Of a DNA stretch of 64,000 nt, positions 28,835-38,489 are shown in pieces (position 1 is the stretch's first letter; each line of letters begins with the position of its first letter). The stretch is taken from assembly GCA_024104275.1 (NCBI GenBank), contig JAGGHK010000003.1, forward strand, positions 152,609-216,608, given 5' to 3'. Below the pieces are notes generated by a model. The model was not told the origin of the DNA and ran no database searches. It saw only the letters and a program-made list of their open reading frames with translations. Made by a program: the position numbers and the translations under genes. The stretch comes from Bifidobacterium sp. (GTDB taxonomy: Bacteria; Actinomycetota; Actinomycetes; Actinomycetales; Bifidobacteriaceae).

Positions 28835-29143
28835 TCAGGCGATTGCCGTAATCTTGATGACGGAAAGCGGCTGACGATGACCCTTGCGACGGGCGACACC
28901 AGTCTTGTTCTTGAACTTCTGAATGTTGATCTTCGGACCCTTGGCCTCATCGTCAACGACTTCAGCCTTGACGGAAACCTTGGCAAGATCCTTGGCGGCG
29001 AGCGTCACCTTGGCGCCGTCGACCACGAGCGCGACCGGGAACTCCACGGTATCGCCCTTCTTCGCATTGAGACGGTTGACCAGGATGACGTCACCGACCT
29101 CGACCTTTTCCTGATGGCCACCGGCCTTCACAATCGCGTACAT
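28835..29143 (-). CDS. rplU: 50S ribosomal protein L21
   Basis: 102 residues from ATG 29143, with AAGGAACGAG in front; a longer in-frame start at 29248 adds an unconserved leader. It has the standard [20 protein letters not shown] start, [20 protein letters not shown], and the end signature [21 protein letters not shown]. It binds 23S rRNA early in assembly. First gene of the rplU-rpmA pair, 220 bases downstream of the RNase E/G gene. Confidence 0.98.
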   Translation of the reverse strand: MYAIVKAGGHQEKVEVGDVILVNRLNAKKGDTVEFPVALVVDGAKVTLAAKDLAKVSVKAEVVDDEAKGPKINIQKFKNKTGVARRKGHRQPLSVIKITAIA

Positions 29144-29363
29144 ATCTCGTTCCTTGCTATTTCGAAAGCTAAACTGCCCAGCACGTCTTCGACTTCCACG
29201 GCCAGACACCAGTCTTTTAGAGTACACCGACCCACGTACTAACGTCAACCAATCTTAACGGCATGTCGGTACGTTGTGGACGGCCTGGGGTGTTGTGTTC
29301 CCGATTTCACAAAAGAACAGGCGAAAACGGAATCGGGAACGTCGGTTTTATTCCCCTGTTATT

Positions 29364-32300
29364 TCAGTCCTTATCGGCCGAGGGCTCAGAAGATGAATCC
29401 GAATCGGACGCCTCTTCCTTTTCCTCGTCGTTGGCCGCCACCGCAGCCGCGGCAATCTGCGCCAACTTGGCCTTGACCGCAGGGCTGGAACCCTTCGGCG
29501 CCTGCACCTCAGGAGCGCTGCCGTGGCCGTGCTTGTTGGTGTGGACGAACGGATCGCCGCCCTTCATCGCGTAGGGATCGGCGTAATCGGCGGAGATCGT
29601 GGGTTCGTCGTGGAGAATGAAGCCGCGGCCCTTGCAGGTCGGGCATTCCTCGGAGAACGCTTCCACCAGGCCCTGACCGATGCGCTTGCGGGTCATCTGC
29701 ACGAGACCCAGCGAGGTGACCTCGGCCACTTGGTGCTTGGTGCGGTCGCGCGCGAGGCATTCGACCAGGCGCCGCAGCACAAGGTCACGGTTGGCGGGCA
29801 TCACCATGTCGACGTAATCGATCATGATCATGCCGCCGATGTCGCGCAGACGCAGCTGGCGGGCAATCTCTTCGCTCGCCTCGAGGTTGCAACGGGTGAC
29901 CGTCTCCTCGAGCGACTTGCCCTTGCCGATGAACCGGCCGGTGTTGACGTCGATGGTGGTCATGGCCTCGGTGCGGTCGATGACGATCGAGCCGCCGCTG
30001 GGCAAATAGACCTGACGTTCCATGCCCTTGCGCAGCTGGGAATCGATCTGCCAACTATCGAAGACGTCCTTGCCCTGATGCTCCTCCGGGTCCCACTTTT
30101 CGAGGCGGTCCTTCAAGTCGGGAGCCATGGTGTCGAGGTATTCCTCGATGCGCTCGTAGACCTTGTCGCCCTCGACGATGAGCTTGGAGAAGTCGTCGTT
30201 GAAGATGTCGCGCACCACGCGGATGGCGACGTCGGGCTCGCCCTGCAGAAGCTTTGCCCGCTTGCCGTTGTGATACAGCTTGCGCTTGTCCTCGATCTTG
30301 CTCCACTGACGCTTGAGGTTTTCGAGGTCCTTCTTCAGCGCATCCTCGCTGGCGCCGTCGGCTGCCGTGCGGATGATGACGCCCATATCCTTCGGGGCGA
30401 TCTTGGAGACGATGGACTTGAGCCTGCCGCGTTCGCGCTCGGACAGCTTACGGCTGACGCCGGTCATGCCGCCGGAGGGGACGAGTACGAGGAAACGACC
30501 CGCGAGCGTCACCTGCGAGGTCAGACGGGCACCCTTGTGGCCGATCGGATCCTTGGTGACCTGCACCAGCACCGGATCGCCGGACTTGAACGCGAGTTCG
30601 ATGCGGCGCGGCTGGCCTTCGAGGCGCGTGGCGTCCCAGTTGACTTCGCCGGCGTAAAGCACGCCGTTGCGCGGCTGGCCGATGTCGACGAACGCGGCCT
30701 CCATGCTGGGCAGCACGTTCTGCACGCGGCCCAGGTAGATGTTGCCGACGGTGGCGACCTCCTGAATGTCGGAAACATAATGCTCGACGAGCACGTTGTC
30801 TTCGATCACGGAAATCTGGGTATGCTGGCCTTTTTCGCGCACGACCATCAGGCGGTCGACGTTCTCGCGACGGGCAAGGAAATCCTGCTCGATCAGTTGG
30901 TTCTGGCGGCTGCGTTCGCGGCGATTGTCGCGACGGCGCTGTTTCTTGGCCTCGAGACGCGTGGAGCCCTCGATGTCGGTGATTTCGTCGATATACTGCT
31001 GCTTGCGCGAGCGACGCGAAGTGGAACGGGACGAGTCACGGCCACTATCGTTTTCATCACCCTTGGAACCGCGATGACGGCGACGGCGACGGGTCAGCGG
31101 CTGATCGTCGTTGTCCTCGTCGGATTCACGCCTGCGACGCCGACGGGTTTCGCTACGACTTTCCTCATCGCGCTCGTTACGATCGCTGCCGCTCTTGCGT
31201 CTGCTGCGAGAACCGCGCTCTTCGCCTTCATCCTCGAGCTCGTCATCGGCTTGCTCGGCACGCGAGGAACCGCGGCTGCCACGAGTACGACGTGACGTCC
31301 GCTCGCTCGACGAACGTTCGCTACCACGCCCTCGGCGTGTCCGCGTTCCGGATTGTTCGGCTTCCACGTCATCAATGGGACGATAGGTGATGTCGTCGTC
31401 TTCAAGGTCTTCTTCGATCTGTTCGATCTCATCGGCCGCATGGCGTTCTTCGGCGTTGAGCCTGCGGCGGCGATGGCCGCGACGCTCGGTGCGTTCAGCC
31501 GCTTCCTCATCATAAATATCATCGTCGCTTGAACGACGTGAGCGACGGGCCACACGAGAGGAGTTTTCGTTGTCATCCTCGTAATCGCGGTCGCGGTCAT
31601 TGCCCCTGCCACGTCTAGAACCTGACCTGCCTCGGCGCTCGTCCTGCTCTTCGTCCAACCGGTCATCGTCGCGTTCGGAACCTCGACGCGAACGGCTGCC
31701 ACGCGCGGAACGACGCGATTCATTTTCCTCGCCCTCGTCGCCTTCGGCCGCACGGGAACGGGAACGTCGCCGAGTCGGCTTAGGCACTTCGCCCTCATCA
31801 TCTGCGCCCTCACCCGGAAGCACAGGTTCCTGGAACAGCAACGACGTCATCGGACGCGGAGTGTGATGGCTTTCGTGGCCTTTGGGAAGGCCTTCAACAG
31901 CATCGATAACGCGCTCCTCGGCGGTTTCGATATTGGATTCCACCTTGGCTTCACTCGCGGATACAGAATCGGCAGACCTGCTGCGGGACCTTGCGGAGCT
32001 GGTACGGCGGCTGCGGCTTGCAGCAGAGGATTCGTTCGCGTCTTCGTCGGATTTGGCGCTTCTTACGCTCCGGCGACGCGTTTGGGGCTCGTCATCTGAG
32101 CCTTCGTCACTGCGAACACGGCTACGCGTACGAGTTCTCCTTGTCGTGCTGGATGAGGAAGCACCAGAACCACGCGAGGAGGAAGAAGTTGCTCTGCTGC
32201 TTCTCGTACCTTCGGCTTTTGAATCCGCGCCGGCTCCGCTTTCGTCGGATTTTTCTTCATTTCTCGCGGATTTGGCGCTTTCGCGCTCCTCGACTTTCAA

Positions 32301-32525
32301 CGCGACGTCGGCACCGGCGGCACCAGCACCACGCACTACACGACGACGAACGGTACGGCGGCGTGTGGCAGGTTCGTTATCCGAAGATGATGAAGAAGGT
32401 AAATTAGTATCGTTTTGTTTGGCGTCGTCGACTTGACCGACCCCGCCTCGGGTTACTCTGGGCACAATGCTCCTCGTCGACATGCTGCAATCATGTCGAC
32501 TTATCTGGCCGTCTACGGCTCTCAC
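29364..32525 (-). CDS. rne: ribonuclease E/G with long Arg/Ser/Glu-rich N-terminal region
   Basis: About 1040-1053 residues. The first about 540 are low-complexity Arg/Ser/Glu/Asp (RRRTVRRRVVRG, many RS/RE repeats). The catalytic part has an S1-like domain (MVVREKGQHTQISVIEDNVL ... VGNIYLGRVQNVLPSMEAAF), the 5'-sensor/DNase-like region with GGSIVIDRTEAMTTIDVNTG, the Mg-site segment GGMIMIDYVDM, and a Zn-link CPTCKGRG. It starts mRNA decay and matures rRNA/tRNA. GTG 32525, ATG 32483 and GTG 32465 (behind GAGGAG) are all possible starts; the last has the best ribosome site. The Arg-rich head probably binds RNA. Confidence 0.9.
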   Translation of the reverse strand: MRAVDGQISRHDCSMSTRSIVPRVTRGGVGQVDDAKQNDTNLPSSSSSDNEPATRRRTVRRRVVRGAGAAGADVALKVEERESAKSARNEEKSDESGAGADSKAEGTRSSRATSSSSRGSGASSSSTTRRTRTRSRVRSDEGSDDEPQTRRRSVRSAKSDEDANESSAASRSRRTSSARSRSRSADSVSASEAKVESNIETAEERVIDAVEGLPKGHESHHTPRPMTSLLFQEPVLPGEGADDEGEVPKPTRRRSRSRAAEGDEGEENESRRSARGSRSRRGSERDDDRLDEEQDERRGRSGSRRGRGNDRDRDYEDDNENSSRVARRSRRSSDDDIYDEEAAERTERRGHRRRRLNAEERHAADEIEQIEEDLEDDDITYRPIDDVEAEQSGTRTRRGRGSERSSSERTSRRTRGSRGSSRAEQADDELEDEGEERGSRSRRKSGSDRNERDEESRSETRRRRRRESDEDNDDQPLTRRRRRHRGSKGDENDSGRDSSRSTSRRSRKQQYIDEITDIEGSTRLEAKKQRRRDNRRERSRQNQLIEQDFLARRENVDRLMVVREKGQHTQISVIEDNVLVEHYVSDIQEVATVGNIYLGRVQNVLPSMEAAFVDIGQPRNGVLYAGEVNWDATRLEGQPRRIELAFKSGDPVLVQVTKDPIGHKGARLTSQVTLAGRFLVLVPSGGMTGVSRKLSERERGRLKSIVSKIAPKDMGVIIRTAADGASEDALKKDLENLKRQWSKIEDKRKLYHNGKRAKLLQGEPDVAIRVVRDIFNDDFSKLIVEGDKVYERIEEYLDTMAPDLKDRLEKWDPEEHQGKDVFDSWQIDSQLRKGMERQVYLPSGGSIVIDRTEAMTTIDVNTGRFIGKGKSLEETVTRCNLEASEEIARQLRLRDIGGMIMIDYVDMVMPANRDLVLRRLVECLARDRTKHQVAEVTSLGLVQMTRKRIGQGLVEAFSEECPTCKGRGFILHDEPTISADYADPYAMKGGDPFVHTNKHGHGSAPEVQAPKGSSPAVKAKLAQIAAAAVAANDEEKEEASDSDSSSEPSADKD

Positions 32526-32719
32526 ACCGCGCTCTCACCGCGGCCACGCAACACTTGCGCTCGTAGCCGGCAATCTAAAAGTCTACGTTCGTCACGGCGG
32601 ACACCGACACTCGCGGATTAGCACACGAAGGGATCAACGCCATCGGAATTTGGCAACTTGCAGAATCACCATGTTTTATTATACGTCAACGTATGCAAAA
32701 AAGAAGCCAAACCGACGTT

Positions 32720-32940
32720 CTTGGCGCACCAAGAAACCCAAAAATTGAAGAATGGGCATTATTTCTTTAAATTTTGAGGGTCTTGGCGCGCCAAGAAAGC
32801 CCAAAAACGAAGAATGTGGGCCATATCTTCAAATTTCGGGGAACTTGGCGCGCCAACATACCCAAAAAATGAAGAATTGATGCCCGTTTTCTTATTTTCG
32901 AGCATCTTGGCGCGCCAACATAGACTAAAACAGCGGTTTG
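32720..32940. repeat. 62-bp tandem palindrome array, four units
   Basis: Palindromes CTTGGCGCACCAAG or CTTGGCGCGCCAA start at 32720, 32782, 32844 and 32906: exact 62-base steps. Each of the first three is followed by a conserved A-run and GAAGAAT, then a degenerate AT-rich half; the fourth is cut short. Sequence left of each palindrome (T-run, GGG) is partly complementary to that right of it (CCC, A-run), giving a long imperfect hairpin. The array fills most of the gap between dapE and the RNase E/G gene. No cas genes; the unit is conserved beyond the 'repeat' part. Confidence 0.85.
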
Positions 32941-32976
32941 ACGGGGAGCGGAATCGTGAGAGATGGGACTTTGCCC

Positions 32977-34167
32977 CTATGAGAGCCAATTTTCAAGGAT
33001 GTCGGCAAGCAAAGTGAGTTGGCTTTCGGGAATTTGTTCGTCGGCTTTGTGCGCCAAAAGCGGGGAACCCGCGCCGAGATTGACGGCGGGGACGCCGATG
33101 GACGAAAAGCGGGCGACATCGGTCCAGCCGAGCTTGGCCTGAGGTTTCAACCCGGTTTTCTCCTCGACCAACTTGGCCAAGGAAACCGCAAGCGGAGCAT
33201 CCATACCAGGGCGAGCTGAAGGCGATTCGTCCTTCATCTCGATATCGAAGCCCTCGAACATGCCGCCGCTGGCCTTGTGCTCGCCGTTGCCCATTTCGGC
33301 ACCGGCGTCGGCACCCATCATCAAGGCTTTGGCGGCAGGCAGATCCTTGTCCGGCGCAAAACGATAGTTGATGTGGATGCGGCATTCGTCGGGGATGACG
33401 TTGGTGCCCTTGCCGCCGGAAATGAGGGTGGCATTGACGCCTTCGCGGTAGGTCAGGCCGTCCACCTCAATATCCTGCGGAACGTAGGCGGCAAGCCGAT
33501 CGAGGACCGGCGCGGCCTTATGAATGGCGTTTTCACCCATCCAGGCGCGGGCGGAATGGGCGGCGACACCGTGGGTGACGACGTCGAAACGCATCGTGCC
33601 GTTGCAGCCGCCTTCGATGCCGCAATCGGTCGGCTCGCCGATGATGGCGAAATCGCCCTGTATCCAATCGGGATGGGCCTTCGCCACCTTGCCGAGGCCG
33701 TTCTTTTCGGCCACGACCTCCTCGTGGTCGTAGAAAACGTAGGTAAGGTCGTATTTCGGGTTCGTCATCGTCGCTGCAAGATAGAACATCACGGCGTCGC
33801 TGGCCTTCATATCGGTCGCGCCCCTGCCAAACATCACGCGCTCGTTTGGGTCCGCCTTCACCGCCACGTCATCGCGGATACGCTCGTCGCCCGGCTCAAG
33901 CCAGACCGGGGGGAAATTGTCGATAACCGGAACCGTGTCAAGGTGACCGGCGAGCACAACCCGCTGCGCGCGCCTGAGCAAGGTCGAAGCGACCACCGTG
34001 TCGCCCATGCGATGCACCGTCAGATGCGGCTGGTCACGCAGAAACGCCTCCACGTCATCGGCGAGCGCCGTCTCGTCGTCGGAGACGGAATACGACTTCA
34101 TCAATGTTTCGAATAATTCGTTTAGCGCGGCCTTGCGCGTGGTTCCCTGCTCGATAGTCAAACTCAT
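32977..34167 (-). CDS. dapE: succinyl-diaminopimelate desuccinylase
   Basis: 396 residues of the M20 peptidase family. VVLAGHLDTVPVIDN holds the first metal His/Asp, GATDMKASDAVM the bridging Asp, and YDHEEVVAEKNGLG the catalytic-base and metal Glu pair. Metal His is in PLLAHKADEQI near the end, and the lid domain is in between. It removes succinate from N-succinyl-LL-diaminopimelate in lysine and peptidoglycan precursor synthesis, and so connects with lysA in this window. Start ATG 34167 gives the usual length. Confidence 0.92.
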   Translation of the reverse strand: MSLTIEQGTTRKAALNELFETLMKSYSVSDDETALADDVEAFLRDQPHLTVHRMGDTVVASTLLRRAQRVVLAGHLDTVPVIDNFPPVWLEPGDERIRDDVAVKADPNERVMFGRGATDMKASDAVMFYLAATMTNPKYDLTYVFYDHEEVVAEKNGLGKVAKAHPDWIQGDFAIIGEPTDCGIEGGCNGTMRFDVVTHGVAAHSARAWMGENAIHKAAPVLDRLAAYVPQDIEVDGLTYREGVNATLISGGKGTNVIPDECRIHINYRFAPDKDLPAAKALMMGADAGAEMGNGEHKASGGMFEGFDIEMKDESPSARPGMDAPLAVSLAKLVEEKTGLKPQAKLGWTDVARFSSIGVPAVNLGAGSPLLAHKADEQIPESQLTLLADILENWLS

Positions 34168-34282
34168 TCTTTCATCCTAGCGAACCGACACCCTTATTCC
34201 GGGCCCGCGTCCAATTTCCATGATTTACTTCAGCGAGACAAACCCGATTACCGGCCCGACGCACGATTTTCACATTATGTCA

Positions 34283-34370
34283 TGCCACAAACCGGTCACT
34301 AATGCCTCTGGACGTAGGTTTTCAGCTCAAAAAATCAACGGGAAGGGGCACTAGTGACCGGTTTGTGGCA
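34283..34370. repeat. 24-bp inverted repeat around a 40-base loop
   Basis: TGCCACAAACCGGTCACTAA at the start of the left arm (34283-34306) is mirrored at 34347-34370 with one mismatch, which becomes a G-U pair in minus-strand RNA. It sits in the divergent promoter region between dapE and the AEC transporter, within the 397-base gap 34168-34564. It is neither a classical terminator (no T-run) nor a recognised riboswitch. A plausible -35/-10 pair (TTCACA, 18 bases, TATATT) for the transporter lies after it. Confidence 0.6.
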
Positions 34371-34564
34371 GTTAGGTTGTCGCGCACGCTGAAATCCGCA
34401 GGAACCCGATGCCAAACACACACAACGAGACCTTCCCGCGCCGGTACAGCAACAAATACAAAATGCTAGACATACAGTATGAGACGCCTCTTCACAAATT
34501 AAGGATACGAGCACTATATTATGGTAGGCATGGTTTATGTAAACCTCGGCCAAGGGAGAGATTC

Positions 34565-35506
34565 ATGGGTTTGCTGAGCGCGATGCAGGGGTTTGTGGTC
34601 ATCGCCGTCATCATCGGAACCGGCTACGTGGCCGCACGTTTCAACATCGGCGGCCCGACCGCGCAGATGGTCCTGAACCGTTATGCTTTCTTCGTCACCA
34701 ATCCGTTTCTGATGTTCGCCATCCTCTCCAAAGAGCCGATCCTGGAGATTTTTCACCCTTCGATCATTGTCGCGTTCTTCTCCGCGCTGGCCGTGGGCGT
34801 GCTTTTTCTGATTCTCAATAAGATCTTCTACCATATGGGGCCTGCGGACGCGACGGTCGGCGCGCTCAACTCGCTTTACCTCAATTCCAACAATATTGGT
34901 CTGCCGATTGCCACCTATATTCTCGGCAACCCTGCTTTGGTCGCGCCGATTCTGGTGATGCAGCAAGCGATTTTCACACCTATCGCGCTGACGGTTCTGG
35001 ACTACACGACCACCGGCAAGATGTCGGTGAAAAAAGCACTGATGCAGCCGTTGCACCAGCCGCTTCTGATCGGCTCACTCGGAGGGATTCTGGTTTCGGC
35101 CATAACCGCTTGGGTTGGTTTCTATCCGATCCCGAAGTTCATTTACGACCCGGTCAACATGATCGGGCAGGCGGCGGTGCCGATGATCCTGATGGCGTTC
35201 GGCATGTCGCTGCACGGCACTCGGCCGATGCAGAACAAGAGCTCACGTTCCGCCGTCATCGGAGTGACGATTCTGAAGAACGTCGTGATGCCGATTATCG
35301 CCTTTTTGATTGCGTTCTTCATCATGGGCTTCCGCGGCAAGGTGCTCTACGCCTGCGTCGTGCTCGCGGCGCTGCCTGCCGGCCAGAACGTCTACAATTA
35401 CGCGGCCCGATACAACGTCGGCATGACCTTCGCCCGCGACGGCGTACTGATTTCCACGATTTCCAGCCCTATCGTCATCGCCATCATCGCGGCGCTCTTA
35501 AGCTGA
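34565..35506 (+). CDS. AEC-family (auxin efflux carrier type) transporter
   Basis: 313 residues from ATG 34565 behind AAGGGAGAG; an in-frame ATG at 34409 is unlikely. Ten hydrophobic segments in two groups of five. SLYLNSNNIGLPIATYIL and VLAALPAGQNVYNYAARYNV are the paired conserved helices of the AEC/malate permease family, which move organic acids or amino acids. No nearby gene points to a substrate. It stands alone between divergent dapE and convergent Maf-Nudix. Confidence 0.87.
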   Translation: MGLLSAMQGFVVIAVIIGTGYVAARFNIGGPTAQMVLNRYAFFVTNPFLMFAILSKEPILEIFHPSIIVAFFSALAVGVLFLILNKIFYHMGPADATVGALNSLYLNSNNIGLPIATYILGNPALVAPILVMQQAIFTPIALTVLDYTTTGKMSVKKALMQPLHQPLLIGSLGGILVSAITAWVGFYPIPKFIYDPVNMIGQAAVPMILMAFGMSLHGTRPMQNKSSRSAVIGVTILKNVVMPIIAFLIAFFIMGFRGKVLYACVVLAALPAGQNVYNYAARYNVGMTFARDGVLISTISSPIVIAIIAALLS

Positions 35507-35737
35507 AAACGTTCGGGAATCCGTTTGTTCGCAACCTTTCTCATTGTTGTTGTCTGTTTTGCATATCACGTGAGGTAATCATCGAGCTCTTCCGGTAGGC
35601 CGTTAACACAATACATCGGCAAAGGGGCGAAAGCTCCCCGAAATGTATCAAACCCCGCCAGGAAACGTTACAAAACATATGGCAAGGCCGCCTGACAGGA
35701 CAGACCATCAGACGCCCAAAACCATTAAGGCACGTTC

Positions 35738-37414
35738 TCATTTATCGCGATAATCGTCAGCCAGAATGTTCAGGCGCTCGACGAAATGGGGCCAGTCGGC
35801 GTTCATCGCGGTCAGCAGCTTGCGCTTGGGCACCTCGTCAATCGGAATCCAAGCGATTTCCATACTTTCGTCGTCGTTGGGATGCGGATGGACCTCGTGG
35901 CTCGGCTTCTCGAAAGCGAAAACCGTGGTGTAGGCCCACGGGCCGTGCTCCTCGCGATGCGTACCGACCACCTCGATATCCTCCGGGGTGATATTGGCTT
36001 CCTCGTAGCTTTCGCGCAGCGCGCCCTCGATCGGACTTTCGCCATCGGCGAGCGCACCGCCTGGGATGCCCCACGTGCCACCTTCCGCGCTCCACATCGC
36101 ACGATGCTGCATTACAATATGGGTGACCTCGCCGGTTTCCTTACTGCGGCGGGCGAGCAGGACGCCAGCCGCACCGTTCAATCCCCAATGACGTCGGCCG
36201 CAGGCGCACTGCACCCAGCCGTCGCCCGGCTGATGGACATTGTCTTTTGGAGGCACCACCGACGCGGCCTGTGCCTTGGCAACAGCAGCCTTGGTTCTGT
36301 TGGCGGTTCCGGCAGAAAGTGAATGAGCATCGGCTTCCAACTTGGCTGCAGCGACCTTGCCAAGACCATCATTCCATAGATCCGTCCAGGCCACGCCCAT
36401 CTTCTCGACCATGCGACGCAGCAACGGCAGACTCAGACCGAGCACACCGCTCGGATCGCCGTCGACGCCGTCGATGAAGGCACCGCCAAGACCTTCCAAC
36501 GTGAAGCAACCAGCCACTTCCAACGGCTCGCCGGACGCGATATATGCCTCGACGTCACGGTCGGAATAATCCCCGAAACGCACTGTCGCGTGGCTCGAAG
36601 CGAGTTCTTGCCGCCCGCTGGCGAAATCGATCAGGCAATGGCCTGTCCACAACTCCCCCGACTTGCCGCGCATCGCGCTCAGACGTTCGCGCGCGACTTC
36701 CGGGGTATGTGGCTTGCCCAATGCCTCTCCGTTAAAAAGGAACATGGAATCGCAGCCGACGATCAACGGGCCGACCTTCGCGTCGGCGAATCCCGGGTAC
36801 TCGGCCAAGGCGTCTCTCATCGGCTCGGCTTCGACCGGGACGGTCACATCGGAAAAATCACGGGTTCGCGTCGAATGATGGTCGTAGGTTTTTTCGGCAT
36901 ACTTGTTTACGCCGGGGTTGGCAGAGGGAGGGTCAACAGAAACGGCACCCGCAGCCAATGAGGCATATGCGGTCCGACCGGTGAGATGCATCTGGATATT
37001 ATGACCGGCGTTGTCAGCGCCGCTTTCCTTACCCGCCTTGTCAGCGTTACGAACGTTGATTACGTTGCCGACATCGCCCACGTTAGACGCACTTGCAACT
37101 TCGTCATCACCGTCCGAAGCGGCTTCCTCGGCTTCAAGCGGATAGGCGGTCACTTGCTCGCCGCCTGCATCGCGAGCGGCTTTCGCAACCTGCCGATACG
37201 CCCGATAGACGCTCTGCGCCTTGGCTTGCGCGAGAATCATCACGCGTTGCTCGCAGCTCAGAGACTCGACAGATACGCCACGTGCCTTCGCCTCGGCGGA
37301 AACGACGGCCGGCTCGTCGACATGCGAAACATGAATCGTCGGGCTGATGCCGGCGGCATTGAGCACATTGCGCCGCGAAGGCGACTGCGAGGCGAGAATC
37401 AGCGGAATCGACAT
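35738..37414 (-). CDS. maf: Maf nucleotide pyrophosphatase fused to Nudix hydrolase
   Basis: 558 residues. The N-part is Maf: LILASQSPSRRNVLNAAGI (active-site loop with Ser/Arg), VGCDSMFLFNGEALGKP, and GGAFIDGVDGDPSGVLGLSL. An Ala/Asp-rich insert lies at about residues 90-190. The C-part is Nudix: WGIPGGALADGESPIEGALR followed by ESYEEANI, a complete Nudix box GX5EX7REX2EEX2. Maf hydrolyses modified dNTPs/UTP/TTP; the Nudix half probably clears another nucleotide, so both are house-cleaning. A fusion of these two is known in bifidobacteria. The linker holds CACGRRHWGLNGAAGVLL, a Cys/His segment. Confidence 0.9.
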   Translation of the reverse strand: MSIPLILASQSPSRRNVLNAAGISPTIHVSHVDEPAVVSAEAKARGVSVESLSCEQRVMILAQAKAQSVYRAYRQVAKAARDAGGEQVTAYPLEAEEAASDGDDEVASASNVGDVGNVINVRNADKAGKESGADNAGHNIQMHLTGRTAYASLAAGAVSVDPPSANPGVNKYAEKTYDHHSTRTRDFSDVTVPVEAEPMRDALAEYPGFADAKVGPLIVGCDSMFLFNGEALGKPHTPEVARERLSAMRGKSGELWTGHCLIDFASGRQELASSHATVRFGDYSDRDVEAYIASGEPLEVAGCFTLEGLGGAFIDGVDGDPSGVLGLSLPLLRRMVEKMGVAWTDLWNDGLGKVAAAKLEADAHSLSAGTANRTKAAVAKAQAASVVPPKDNVHQPGDGWVQCACGRRHWGLNGAAGVLLARRSKETGEVTHIVMQHRAMWSAEGGTWGIPGGALADGESPIEGALRESYEEANITPEDIEVVGTHREEHGPWAYTTVFAFEKPSHEVHPHPNDDESMEIAWIPIDEVPKRKLLTAMNADWPHFVERLNILADDYRDK

Positions 37415-37572
37415 AACACTCCAAACATTTCACCGGCACAACCGGCATAGAACATATCCACGTCCATCCTACCCAAATCCCACTCCACACGTCAGAGCGA
37501 ATGGAGTAAAAGAAAATAGGAGGCACGGACCAAAAGTGACGCTTGGGCTTGAAGTCGGACTTATACCCGCAA

Positions 37573-37603
37573 AAAGCAACTGGCCTCCTTTTGCAAGGAG
37601 GCC
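37573..37603 (-). terminator. hairpin terminator-like element, orientation minus
   Basis: GGCCTCCTT (37582-37590) and AAGGAGGCC (37595-37603) form a perfect 9-bp stem with a 4-base loop. On the minus strand it is followed by AGTTGCTTTTTG. No minus-strand gene is found just upstream, so it may end an unannotated small RNA or be left from a lost gene. The gap 37415-37815 otherwise holds the maf promoter region and no gene I can support. Confidence 0.6.
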
Positions 37604-37815
37604 AATGAGATCTCAGATGGGACTCACCCCATCACCCATAAGTAGCATACGACGTATGAAAGTAGCTATTCCAGATTGCCAAGAGCAACCATTATTGCGA
37701 CACAAACGCAATATGTCGATAATTCATTGGCTCACAGTAGACTTATAGTTCATCTCCAAACTTCAGAACCTGCGAAACAAAGACGTAAAAGACAGACGAA
37801 AGGCAAGGAGGGAAA

Positions 37816-38381
37816 GTGGAAGCCAAAAACAAATCAGCATGGGGCGATGAAAGCATGCGCACACAGGACAGCAAGCCCGGAAGATACATGGTGGGCGTTA
37901 GTATCTGCGACCTCGCCGAGCATACGGTCCGCAACGGGTTCGATAGTCGGAGTTTACGCAAGGAAAAAAAGTCCATTGGTATGACATGAAGCTTGATGAA
38001 CGCAATAAATCAATAGATTTCATCAATAATCTCAATCTTCGGCATATCGTCATTGGTGCCGAACCACTTCCGGAAACGATGCGTCCCGAACGGGCTCGCC
38101 GAAAGTGCCTTGAAACCTTATTGCCTATATTGGAAAAACAATATGACATCACCCAACTGTTCATGGAATCGAGAAACACGAAACAAGATCTTCTCGAAAT
38201 TAATTTCATTCAAGGTATACGCTCACGCGGTTTCATCAGTTCATTAAACTACCAGCTGTTGCCCGGAGATTCGGACGCACGCCTCTGGATACCGGACCAA
38301 ATACTTGGAGCTGTTGGAGCCGATGATTGGAGAGGACTCCCCGTCAAAAACGTTGAACAATATATGATCACACTGGAATGA
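37816..38381 (+). pseudogene. DUF3800-like hypothetical protein split at an A7 run (possible -1 frameshift)
   Basis: First frame: GTG 37816 behind AAGGAGGG, giving AWGDESMR (DES-like motif of DUF3800 proteins) and RYMVGVSICDL, ending at 37989. Second frame, -1, continues GKKVHWYDMKLDERNKSIDF and RCLETLLPILEKQ ... LWIPDQILGAVG to 38381. The join lies at GAA-AAA-AAG (37963-37971), a heptamer A AAA AAG in the correct phase for programmed -1 frameshifting as in dnaX. A lost A would give the same picture. Joined product about 189 residues. Function unknown; DUF3800 is predicted to have an RNase H-like fold. Confidence 0.55.
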
Positions 38382-38489
38382 AACACTCCAAGCAATGCGC
38401 TCAAAGCATAATCTTTACCAAACAATTGTCTGTTCAGGCCTCAATCTGATAGCTTGAAATCAAGCCTGCCTTCGAGGAGGTATGGAAGT

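Noticed and set aside
29523-31295. Plus-strand open frame of about 590 codons
   Set aside because: Antisense of the RNase E/G catalytic region.
32720-32940. Repeat array considered as a CRISPR
   Set aside because: Units are degenerate, the supposed spacers resemble each other (ATnTCTTnAAATTT), only four and two units exist, and no cas genes are present.
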